Part shown: positions 49,773-57,654 of the stretch, in pieces
Layout of the letters: each line of letters begins with the position of its first letter
Numbering within the stretch: the stretch's first letter is position 1
Assembly: GCA_964632755.1 (NCBI GenBank)
Contig: CAZWDT010000001.1
Span: 1 to 64,000, forward strand
DNA from: JAFGMR01 sp964632755
GTDB taxonomy: Archaea; Halobacteriota; Methanosarcinia; Methanotrichales; Methanotrichaceae
Reading direction: 5' to 3'
Length of the DNA: 64,000 bases
Notes under the pieces: model-generated
The model's database searches: none
Told to the model about the DNA's origin: nothing
The model's input: only the letters and a program-made list of their open reading frames with translations
Translations under genes and position numbers: made by a program

Positions 49773-51211
49773 ACAATATAAAGTATATAATTATAGTAGT
49801 GTATATTATATCTGCGTTTGCCGATGATAATAACTGCATCTATTGTGATGGTACCCATCCACCTGTAGAGTTCACGCTAGATCATTCCTTCAAAGATTCA
49901 TTTGGAAAAGAAATAGATAGTATATATAGAGGAAATAATTTTTATATATGTTTTAATATTTCTAAAAATGATGGTTCAAGACAAATAGAGAATGTAGAAA
50001 TTGTTGCTAAAGTGGTAAACGAAACTGGATCTTCCGAGTTTGCACCGATCGAAATTTTCATTGGAAATATTAGCAAATATACTAATAGTAGTAGTTATAA
50101 GATACCTGTTCTTAATGAGACCAATTTAGGTATATATAATATTAAAATATATGGATTTACATATGATAATGGGGTGGAGGCAAAATACACTCTTGGCAAT
50201 AAAACAATATATGTGTTAAATAATAAACCGATAATAAATAGATTCAATGTATTCAGTAATAATTCTACCAATGGAGATATATATAAAGGAGAAATTATAT
50301 ACATAAATGCATTAGCATTTGATAAAGAAAATAAGAACATCACTCTGAAGTTACAGTACGTCTATAATAACTCTACAATAGAGAGAAAGTGCTATAACAA
50401 TGATAGAATAATTGCTGATTACAAAGGAGAGATTTATGGTTTTAAATTGATTGCAAACGATTCGATTGATGAAACTGAGGCCAATAATTATTCAAAGTTT
50501 AAAGTTAATTTAGGGATGACAGACGCATATAGAAATAATAGATTCAATACTTTAATAATATGTTTGATATTACTGGCTTTATCGTGTATATTCTTAGTAT
50601 TTTTATACATATACTTTAATCAAAGTAGCGCAGAAAAGCCAAAATATTTATTGAATAATGTTAGTAATAATATATTATTTATATTAATTTTAATACAACT
50701 GGGTTTGGTAACAATTTCAGCATGGTTTTTTAAAGATATAGATTTAGGATATGTGATAATATACATTGGAGTGTTTAGTATAACATTGCGGATTATTAAA
50801 AACGCTGATTATATATATTATTATTTTTTATTTAATTCATTATATTTTGGTTTTTATTATTTTGGACCAGAGGTGCATGAACAAATCAGTATTAATCTAG
50901 AGAAGTTCGTACCAGTTAATTTTCCTTTCCCGTTATTTACATCAATATTAATTATATTAAATATACTTTATTTAGCAACTCAAAAAAATGTTATTGAGAT
51001 AATAAAATACCCGCCTGTCTATTTTAGCATTTTAACAGTTATATTAAATATTTTGTTCTGTTTACATAATCCACAGTTGAAAAACACTCCATTCCCACCA
51101 GTTGAAACGCTCGGTAAGCTCTTACTGTTATTACCACAATATTTTATATTACTTAATATAAGTTTATTTTTTAAACCAGAAATTGGCCAAGAGGATGCAT
51201 CGGAGCAATGA
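49766..51211 (+). CDS. AT-rich membrane protein with N-glycosylated outer domain
   Basis: A 481-residue protein with signal peptide (YIIIVVYIISAFA), an outer region of ~240 residues with many NxS/T sites (NISKND, NSSSYK, NNSTNG, NNSTIE), and about seven membrane helices in the second half (from FNTLIICLILLALSCIFLVF to YFILLNISLFF). Codon use is very AT-rich, like the second half of the overlapping upstream gene and unlike the rest of the window, which suggests recent acquisition. No enzyme motif or family is recognised. The two proteins are likely made together. Confidence 0.75.
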   Translation: MLNNIKYIIIVVYIISAFADDNNCIYCDGTHPPVEFTLDHSFKDSFGKEIDSIYRGNNFYICFNISKNDGSRQIENVEIVAKVVNETGSSEFAPIEIFIGNISKYTNSSSYKIPVLNETNLGIYNIKIYGFTYDNGVEAKYTLGNKTIYVLNNKPIINRFNVFSNNSTNGDIYKGEIIYINALAFDKENKNITLKLQYVYNNSTIERKCYNNDRIIADYKGEIYGFKLIANDSIDETEANNYSKFKVNLGMTDAYRNNRFNTLIICLILLALSCIFLVFLYIYFNQSSAEKPKYLLNNVSNNILFILILIQLGLVTISAWFFKDIDLGYVIIYIGVFSITLRIIKNADYIYYYFLFNSLYFGFYYFGPEVHEQISINLEKFVPVNFPFPLFTSILIILNILYLATQKNVIEIIKYPPVYFSILTVILNILFCLHNPQLKNTPFPPVETLGKLLLLLPQYFILLNISLFFKPEIGQEDASEQ

Positions 51212-51410
51212 TCGCAGCCGCCCCGATTCTTATTTGCAGAGATCATAACAATGCTGCAATCAAGTAACAAGTATATTTTTAATAAAATATTGGTACTTTT
51301 CGCCCACTTCCATTTAGCCCCAGATCACTTTCGCCCCGCCCCCCTCATCCTTATCTACCTTGACCACCATTCTTCTCTTACCTCTCATTCAAAACTAGAG
51401 GCTGATATAG

Positions 51411-52637
51411 ATGAAAGAGATCGCAGATCAGATAGCGGCCCGGCTAAAGGAGCAGGGGGCCGAGGTCTCGCCCGATGCCGTCGAGACCAAGCTCAAGCTT
51501 CTCGTGGAAACCTTCCATGTCCCCATCGACGAAGCCAGGCGCAGCGTGATGAACTCATTTTTAAAGGAGCACGGTATCGCCCCCACCGCCCCTCGCGGGA
51601 GCCAGGAGCTCAAGATCATTCAGATCAAGGAAACGGGGATGTGGGTCGACATAAAGGCCAAGGTCGTGCAGCTATGGGAGCCCAACAGCGACTCCATTTC
51701 CCAGACTGGCCTTCTAGGCGACGAGACAGGGGTCATGAAGTTCGTCAAGTGGGTGAAGGCAGATCTTCCAGACCTCGCCGAAGGCAAGAGCTATCGCTTC
51801 AGAAACCTCGTCACTGACGAGTTTCAGGGAAGGTTCAGCGTCAAGATGAACCGAACCTCCCAGATAGAGGAGACCGAGGAGGAGATCGAGGCTCTTGAGA
51901 GGACCTCGGCCCAGGAGGTCACGGTCGACTCGATATCCCAGCCCGGGATCTGGGTTGACATGCGGGCCAAGGTCGTGCAGCTATGGGAGCCCAACAACGA
52001 GTCCATTTCCCAGACTGGCCTTCTCGGAGACGAGACAGGGGTCATGAAGTTCGTCAAGTGGACTAAGGCAAACCTTCCTGATGTCGTCGAGGGCAAGAGC
52101 TACCTCTTCAAAAACCTGGTCACAGACGAGTTCCAGGGAAGGTTCAGCGTCAAGATGAACAAGACCTCCCAGATAGAGGAGACGGACGAGGATATCGAGG
52201 TCGGATCTCAATCAGCCAGGTTCCAAGGAGCGATAGTAGATATACAGAAGGGCTCAGGACTGATCAAGCGCTGCCCGATCTGCCGCCGCTCCCTTGCCAA
52301 AGGGCTCTGCGGGGAACATGGCAAGGTCGACGGCCTCTACGATCTCCGAATCAAGGCCGCGATGGACGATGGCCTAAGCGTCCAGGATGTGCTGATCAAC
52401 CGGGAGACAACAGAAGGCCTGATCGATCTGTCGCTTGATGATGCTAAACAGATGGCGATGGAGGCACTCGACCACGAGGTCATCAGAAGCCTGATCGAGG
52501 AGCGTCTGGTTGGAAGGTACTACAGCGTGGAAGGCCCGCGCATAGATCGCTACATACTGGTCGAGAGGATAGAGGCAATGCCGCCGCTCGACCCATCCGA
52601 AGTAGACGGACTTGCAGCCGAGACGGAGGTGATCTGA
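51411..52637 (+). CDS. rpa: Replication protein A, single-stranded DNA-binding, with zinc finger
   Basis: A 408-residue euryarchaeal RPA. A helical N-terminal region (~1-60) is followed by two nearly identical OB folds (~70-160 and ~173-263, each with W(V)D(I/M)(K/R)AKVVQLWEPN and GDETGVMKFVKW), then a region with a zinc finger CPICRRSLAKGLCGEHG (C-x2-C-x8-C-x2-H) inside the last OB-like domain and an acidic end. It coats single-stranded DNA in replication and repair. It starts at ATG 51411 after gaggctgat; the 199-base upstream gap holds a tttttaataaaata promoter-like tract near 51275. The RPA-associated gene begins two bases downstream. Confidence 0.95.
   Translation: MKEIADQIAARLKEQGAEVSPDAVETKLKLLVETFHVPIDEARRSVMNSFLKEHGIAPTAPRGSQELKIIQIKETGMWVDIKAKVVQLWEPNSDSISQTGLLGDETGVMKFVKWVKADLPDLAEGKSYRFRNLVTDEFQGRFSVKMNRTSQIEETEEEIEALERTSAQEVTVDSISQPGIWVDMRAKVVQLWEPNNESISQTGLLGDETGVMKFVKWTKANLPDVVEGKSYLFKNLVTDEFQGRFSVKMNKTSQIEETDEDIEVGSQSARFQGAIVDIQKGSGLIKRCPICRRSLAKGLCGEHGKVDGLYDLRIKAAMDDGLSVQDVLINRETTEGLIDLSLDDAKQMAMEALDHEVIRSLIEERLVGRYYSVEGPRIDRYILVERIEAMPPLDPSEVDGLAAETEVI
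51640..52200 (+). repeat. Internal duplication of the RPA OB fold
   Basis: Bases 51640-51890 and 51951-52200 are direct repeats at close to 90% DNA identity, including a fully identical run over the gggagcccaaca region and over gacgagacaggggtcatgaa. High silent-site identity indicates a recent duplication or ongoing gene conversion between the two OB folds. Confidence 0.9.
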
Positions 52638-52638
52638 G

Positions 52639-53424
52639 ATGATAATATTCTCTAGAGAGGTTGCAAGGCGCGTCTTCGCAGGGGAGCTTAGGAACTCCAA
52701 CCTATCCTTCAGGATTGGCGGAGACGGCCAGGGCGATGAGCAGCAACAGCATGCTCCCCTCTATCTTCTCACGCCGACCGGCGCGAAGTGCAATCGGGTA
52801 TTCCTCGCAGGCACGTTGACGGAGAAGGACGATATCGGAAGCGATACGGAGTATTGGCGCGGCCGCGTGGTCGATCCGACCGGAAGCGTTCTCGTATATG
52901 CCGGCCAGTATCAGCTCGAGGCAGCGCAGATCTTAGCAGCGCTCGAACCCCCGGCCTTCGTTGCCGTGGTCGGAAAACCCAGCCTCTACGAGGCCGAGGA
53001 CGGAAGGATCATCCTCACCGTGAGGGCTGAAGCCATCCAGAAGGTAGAGGAGGATGTCAGGGACCGCTGGATACTGGAGACTGCGAGATTGACCATTGAG
53101 CGGCTCAAGGCGTTGAAGGCCACCGCAGGGCCATCGTCGGATTTCACGACCGCAGAGCATGCAGTGTCGAGTCCCGACGACGTTCTCTTGAGGGCGCGCG
53201 CCCACTACCAGACCGACATCGAGCAGTACAAAGAGATGGTGGGAAAGGCGCTTTCCTCGCTGAAGGAGGGAAAGGAGGCCGCGGCCGGGGGGGCGATGCC
53301 CCCAGAGAAGAAGCACCCAGAGGAGAAGCCGCGGGGGGGAGCGCCCAAGAGGAACTGGCTGGAGCTCTCCGATGAGGATGGAGCGCAGGATGTGGAGACC
53401 ATCGATATGGGTAAGAAGAGATGA
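52639..53424 (+). CDS. RPA-associated protein (COG3390 type)
   Basis: A 261-residue partner of RPA. The N-terminal OB fold contains CNRVFLAGTLTEKDDIGSD and GRVVDPTGSVLVYAGQYQ, followed by a helical part (~130-215) and a Pro/Lys/Gly-rich linker. In haloarchaea such proteins are encoded with each RPA and act with it in DNA repair. It starts two bases after rpa and is clearly in the same operon. Confidence 0.88.
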   Translation: MIIFSREVARRVFAGELRNSNLSFRIGGDGQGDEQQQHAPLYLLTPTGAKCNRVFLAGTLTEKDDIGSDTEYWRGRVVDPTGSVLVYAGQYQLEAAQILAALEPPAFVAVVGKPSLYEAEDGRIILTVRAEAIQKVEEDVRDRWILETARLTIERLKALKATAGPSSDFTTAEHAVSSPDDVLLRARAHYQTDIEQYKEMVGKALSSLKEGKEAAAGGAMPPEKKHPEEKPRGGAPKRNWLELSDEDGAQDVETIDMGKKR

Positions 53425-53427
53425 AAA

Positions 53428-53438
53428 GTTTATATATA
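53428..53438 (+). promoter_or_regulatory. TATA box before the RAM-domain gene
   Basis: The tract gtttatatata lies ~35 bases before ATG 53471, so the RAM-domain gene and Topo VI genes can be transcribed apart from the RPA operon. Confidence 0.6.
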
Positions 53439-53470
53439 GAGCCGAAGTTTATAATCAGTGGTGATAAAAT

Positions 53471-53701
53471 ATGGTGATTGGCGTAACAATGGTCAAGGTC
53501 GTTCCAGGACAGGAGAAGACGGTCTACAACTCCCTTAGGTCGATTGGCGGGATCAAAGATGTATACCACGTCTTCGGTGAGTACGACTTCGTCGTGATCA
53601 TAGAGGTGGATGGGCTGAGCACGCTGAACAGACTCGTGGATACCATTAGGGAGATCAACAACGTAAGCGCGACGCAGACCGTTGTCGGGGCCGAGCTCTA
53701 G
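53471..53701 (+). CDS. Stand-alone AsnC/Lrp ligand-binding (RAM) domain protein
   Basis: A 76-residue protein consisting only of the RAM/AsnC C-terminal domain: MVIGVTMVKVVPGQEKTVYN, DVYHVFGEYDFVVIIEVDG and VSATQTVVGAEL. It has no helix-turn-helix, so it may act as an amino-acid-responsive partner of full-length Lrp proteins or in an oligomeric ring. Topo VI B starts 25 bases after its stop. Confidence 0.88.
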   Translation: MVIGVTMVKVVPGQEKTVYNSLRSIGGIKDVYHVFGEYDFVVIIEVDGLSTLNRLVDTIREINNVSATQTVVGAEL

Positions 53702-53726
53702 AGGCTCGACCCCTCATGGAATTTCC

Positions 53727-55565
53727 ATGGAGATAGCTGAAGAGCTTGCCCGTCAGCAGAAAGCCATCTCGGTGGCGGAGTTCTTCGAAAAGAACCGTCA
53801 GATACTGGGGTTCGACTCCGCCCCCCGAGCCCTTATAACCTGCGTTAAGGAGGCGGTCGATAACTCCCTCGACGCCTGCGAGGACGCAGGGATCCTTCCC
53901 GATATCTTCGTCCAGATCAAGAGGGACGGCGATCTTTTCACGGTGATCGAGGAGGACAACGGCCCCGGGATAGTGAGAGAGGAAGTCCCCAAGGTATTTG
54001 CAAAGCTCCTATACGGCTCTAGGTTTCACTGCCTTCGCCAGAGCCGAGGCCAGCAGGGCATAGGCATCTCGGCTGGCGTTCTCTACTCCCAGCTCACGAG
54101 CGGCAAGCCTACTAGGATTACCTCCAAGATCGGCCCGGGAAGGCCGGCAACCTACCTGGAGGTCATGATCAACACCGCGAAGAACGAGCCCGAGATCCTG
54201 GTTGAGGGGGAGATCGAGTGGGAGAGGGCCCGAGGGACTAGGGTTGAGATGGAGATGGAGGGCTCATACGTCCGGAGCAGGCGGCAGTCCGTATACAGCT
54301 ACCTCAAGAACGTCGCAACGGTAAACCCCCACGCGCGTATTACGCTGGTTGAGCCCGACGGGACGATTGAGGTCTTCGAGAGGGCAGTCGAGACGCTTCC
54401 AAAGAAGGCCTTCGAGATCCAGCCGCACCCCCACGGAATGGAGCTCGGCGGGCTGATCAAGTTTTTGCGCTACACCGAGAGGAAGAAGCTGAGGGCCTTT
54501 CTGAAGGAGACCTTCTCGGCGATAGGAAACATCACGGCCCAGGAGATATGCCAGATCTCGGGGCTCGACGGCGACCTTCCTCCACAGGAGATAGGCCACG
54601 AGCAGGCAAAGCGCCTCCTCTCCGCCTTCAAGGCTGTGAAGGTGAAGTCGCCTCCCATCGATTGCCTATCCCCCATAGGCGAGAGCCTTCTTAGAGCGGG
54701 CCTTGTAAAGGAGTACCGCCTGGACTTCCTGGCAACGGCCACGAGGCCTGTCGCGGTCTACTCCGGAAATCCATTCCTGGTCGAGGTCTGCCTGGCCCAC
54801 GGAGGGGAGCTATCGTCCGAAGGAAGGGTCGAGATTCTGAGGTTCGCAAACAGGGTGCCGCTCATCTACCAGCAGGGAGCCTGCGCGATTGCTCATGCAA
54901 TCGAGGGAATAACCTGGAAGAACTACTCCCTCAGCCAGCCGGGCGGAGGCCTTCCAGTTGGCCCGGCCGTGATCCTCGTCCATGTGGCCTCCACCAACAT
55001 CCCCTTCACCTCGGAGTCGAAGGACGCGATAGCCGACATGCCCGAGATCTTGGGGGAGATCGACCTCGCGCTGAAGGAGGTTGGAAGGAAGCTTCGCCGC
55101 TACCTATCCCGTCAGAGCGCATTGTCGGAGCGGCGGGAGAAGGAGGAGATAATCGGAAAGATTCTACCCCGGATATCGCGCAAGCTCGCCGAGATACTGG
55201 AGATGCAGGAGCCGGAGATCGGGCCGGTTGTCGCCAAGATCATGGGAAACGTCCTCATCTGCCGACATGTGATCCGGGAAAACGGCCTAACTTCGGTTAG
55301 GATCGATGTTGAGAACCACGGCGATCTCTCTCGCACCTTCAAGCTCCATGACCTGCTCGGCCAGGAGGCAATCTCCGTAGACCCCCCAGCGAGGAAGGCA
55401 CAGATCAAGGACGGATACGACTACAACTGGAAGCTCGCCCTAAAATCCGGTGAGCGCGCAACCATCTGCTACAAGATCCCAACCGATGACGCCCCATTCT
55501 CTGCGCCGATAGTCGAGGGGCTCTCCGAGGAGATGGTGACTGGAGCAAAGGTGATCCTATCATGA
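53727..55565 (+). CDS. top6B: DNA topoisomerase VI subunit B
   Basis: The 612-residue ATPase subunit of topoisomerase VI, which relaxes and decatenates DNA. The GHKL ATP site has EAVDNSLDACEDAG, EEDNGPGIV and GQQGIGISAG near the N-terminus; the transducer domain has the switch lysine region. ATG 53727 gives the family start (MEIAEELARQQKAISVAEFF); an upstream GTG would add 15 unrelated residues. It is coupled to top6A by ATGA. Confidence 0.96.
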   Translation: MEIAEELARQQKAISVAEFFEKNRQILGFDSAPRALITCVKEAVDNSLDACEDAGILPDIFVQIKRDGDLFTVIEEDNGPGIVREEVPKVFAKLLYGSRFHCLRQSRGQQGIGISAGVLYSQLTSGKPTRITSKIGPGRPATYLEVMINTAKNEPEILVEGEIEWERARGTRVEMEMEGSYVRSRRQSVYSYLKNVATVNPHARITLVEPDGTIEVFERAVETLPKKAFEIQPHPHGMELGGLIKFLRYTERKKLRAFLKETFSAIGNITAQEICQISGLDGDLPPQEIGHEQAKRLLSAFKAVKVKSPPIDCLSPIGESLLRAGLVKEYRLDFLATATRPVAVYSGNPFLVEVCLAHGGELSSEGRVEILRFANRVPLIYQQGACAIAHAIEGITWKNYSLSQPGGGLPVGPAVILVHVASTNIPFTSESKDAIADMPEILGEIDLALKEVGRKLRRYLSRQSALSERREKEEIIGKILPRISRKLAEILEMQEPEIGPVVAKIMGNVLICRHVIRENGLTSVRIDVENHGDLSRTFKLHDLLGQEAISVDPPARKAQIKDGYDYNWKLALKSGERATICYKIPTDDAPFSAPIVEGLSEEMVTGAKVILS

Positions 55566-56662
55566 GCGAGTCTGCCGAGAGAATGATCGCGGGCGCAGCC
55601 GAGGAGAAGATCATGGGCCTTGCCCGATCCCTTTACAGCCAGTTTCAGGATGGAATCGTCCCTCACATCACCCTTCCCACACGCACGAAGGCGAACATAG
55701 AGTACAATAAAGATGAGGAGGTATGGGTTTATGGAAGCCAAGAGACCCTTCGAAGCGTAAAGACGGTGCGCGGGGCAAAGAGCCTCCTCAAGACGGTCCA
55801 TCTGGCCGACCTGTTGATCAAGGAGCATCTGAGGAACAACCGAGGCTCCACGCTCAGGGAGATCTACTACATCTCCGAGAACTGGGATATAGCCAAGTTC
55901 AACGAGCAGTCGGAGAGCGACCGGTTGATCGAGGATCTGGAGATAGTGACATCGCTCCAGAGGGAGGACTTCCACGTCCGGCCGGAGGAGGACGGCGCTG
56001 CAATCTTCGGCCCCCTCCACATAAGGGAGAAGACGCGCAGGGGAGAGCGCGACATCCATTGCCAGGACGAGGTCGGCGAGGCCGGCTACCAGATCCCCTT
56101 CAACGTCGACAACATCGAGTTCTTGGGAAGCGACGCAAGAATGGTGATGGCCGTCGAGACGGGCGGCATGTACGCCCGGCTGATAGAGAACGGATTCGAC
56201 GAGGAGTACGATGCAATACTTGTCCACCTGAAGGGGCAACCCGCCAGGTCCACGCGACGGCTGATCCGCAGGCTGAACGCGGAGCTCGGCCTTCCGGTAA
56301 CCGTCTTCACCGATGGCGACCCCTGGTCCTACCGCATCTTCGCAAGCGTTGCATATGGAGCCATCAAGAGCGCCCACCTCTCCGAGCACCTTGTGACGCC
56401 AACGGCCAAGTTCCTGGGGGTCCAGCCAAGCGACATCGTGGACTACGACCTCTCCACCGACAAGCTCACTGACAAGGACCTGCAGGCGCTTAGAAGCGAG
56501 CTCTCCGATCCGCGCTTCAATAGCGACTACTGGAAGCGGCAGATCCAGCTGCAGATAGACCTGAAGAGGAAGGCAGAGCAACAGGCCTTCGCCGGCAAGG
56601 GGCTGGACTTCGTGACCAAGGAGTACCTCCCGGCAAGGCTGGGCGAGCTTGGACTGACGTAA
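55562..56662 (+). CDS. top6A: DNA topoisomerase VI subunit A
   Basis: The 366-residue Spo11-like cleavage subunit. The catalytic tyrosine is Y103 in REIYYISENW; the Toprim domain has VETGGMY with the acidic metal ligand and TDGDPWSYRI. Length and motifs are complete. The start overlaps the stop of top6B by four bases. Confidence 0.96.
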   Translation: MSESAERMIAGAAEEKIMGLARSLYSQFQDGIVPHITLPTRTKANIEYNKDEEVWVYGSQETLRSVKTVRGAKSLLKTVHLADLLIKEHLRNNRGSTLREIYYISENWDIAKFNEQSESDRLIEDLEIVTSLQREDFHVRPEEDGAAIFGPLHIREKTRRGERDIHCQDEVGEAGYQIPFNVDNIEFLGSDARMVMAVETGGMYARLIENGFDEEYDAILVHLKGQPARSTRRLIRRLNAELGLPVTVFTDGDPWSYRIFASVAYGAIKSAHLSEHLVTPTAKFLGVQPSDIVDYDLSTDKLTDKDLQALRSELSDPRFNSDYWKRQIQLQIDLKRKAEQQAFAGKGLDFVTKEYLPARLGELGLT

Positions 56663-56717
56663 AGGAGTGCATAAAGGTTAAACGTCTGCCAGGCCTATGG
56701 CGAAGTGGTGATAGTTG

Positions 56718-56900
56718 ATGAAACGCGACCTTATGGATATACTTGCCTGCCCTCTATGCAAGGGCGATCTCGAGCTCGAGGTATTCGAGGAGGACGAGAG
56801 GGAGATCATCACAGGCAAGCTATTCTGTCAAGCCTGCAATGAGACGTACCCGATCGAAGACGGCATCCCCAACATGCTCCCGCCGGACCTCCGCGATTGA
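56718..56900 (+). CDS. Trm112-like zinc-binding methyltransferase activator
   Basis: A 60-residue protein of the Trm112/UPF0434 family. Two Cys pairs (CPLC and CQAC) form the zinc site, and the end YPIEDGIPNMLPPDL is typical. Trm112 proteins bind and stabilise several tRNA, rRNA and factor methyltransferases in archaea. ATG 56718 directly follows an overlapping TTG, with gtggtgata upstream. Confidence 0.88.
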   Translation: MKRDLMDILACPLCKGDLELEVFEEDEREIITGKLFCQACNETYPIEDGIPNMLPPDLRD

Positions 56901-56914
56901 GGCAGCAGATACAT

Positions 56915-56929
56915 GCGAAATATTTATAT
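56915..56929 (+). promoter_or_regulatory. BRE/TATA promoter before the DUF7524-like gene
   Basis: The tract gcgaaatatttatat lies 25-35 bases before GTG 56953, implying a leaderless start there. Confidence 0.6.
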
Positions 56930-56952
56930 TGTATTATAGCTAATATAGGTCG

Positions 56953-57648
56953 GTGTCTGAAGGTCCCATGAGCCAGTTGGTGCAGATAAACGATAGCGCC
57001 GGAAAGGCCAGGCCAGATCCCATAGTGCTTCGACTCCCTCAGGGGGAGGAGACTGACTTCGAGTTCAAGATAGTCAATCTGGGAGACCCGACCAACGTGA
57101 ACATCCGGCCGAGCGTGGAGCTCTCCGGAGCTGTTCGCATCAGGAAGGCCAACCACTACGTCGTTCTAGAGGAGACGATCGAAGGAAAGGCTCGCATGCC
57201 GAGAGGCGGAGAGCTGCTGGAAGGCGAGATCCTCGTTCGAAGCGGCGAGGCCGTCACAGAGATCCCTGTCACGCTGATCTCTGAGCCCCTGGGCAATGCC
57301 GCCGAGGGGCAGGAAGACCTGGTGGAGAGGGAGGTCGATGATGAGGAGGAAGATCTGTCGGCCCTCTTCAAGACAAACCCCGAGCCAGAGGGGGATGAGA
57401 TACCTCGAATGGATGCCCCCATATACGAGGAGTACCAGTATCGCCGAGGAAGGCGCGCCCTCTCGCTTGCAGGGATCGAGCGATGGTACACCCTCATCAT
57501 CCCGGCCGCCCTCGTGCTCGCCCTGATCACCCTTCTTACGCTCACCTTCTACAGCAGAGCGGTTCCTGAGTATCCAGGGGCCCTTGCCTCGTCCATGCTG
57601 ATCGTCACCCTTATCATATATGGTGCGGCCACGCTCCTCAAGGCGTGA
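56953..57648 (+). CDS. Membrane protein with C-terminal helix pair, DUF7524-like
   Basis: A 231-residue protein starting at GTG 56953, at the right distance from a TATA box. Residues ~1-115 form a beta-sandwich-like domain (LRLPQGEETDFEFKIVNLGD, EGEILVRSGEAVTEIPVTLI), followed by an acidic linker (VDDEEEDLSALF) and two C-terminal membrane helices (LIIPAALVLALITLLTL, SMLIVTLIIYGAATLL). It resembles euryarchaeal small membrane proteins annotated as DUF7524; function unknown. It ends six bases before CTP synthase. Confidence 0.7.
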   Translation: MSEGPMSQLVQINDSAGKARPDPIVLRLPQGEETDFEFKIVNLGDPTNVNIRPSVELSGAVRIRKANHYVVLEETIEGKARMPRGGELLEGEILVRSGEAVTEIPVTLISEPLGNAAEGQEDLVEREVDDEEEDLSALFKTNPEPEGDEIPRMDAPIYEEYQYRRGRRALSLAGIERWYTLIIPAALVLALITLLTLTFYSRAVPEYPGALASSMLIVTLIIYGAATLLKA

Positions 57649-57654
57649 TCATCC

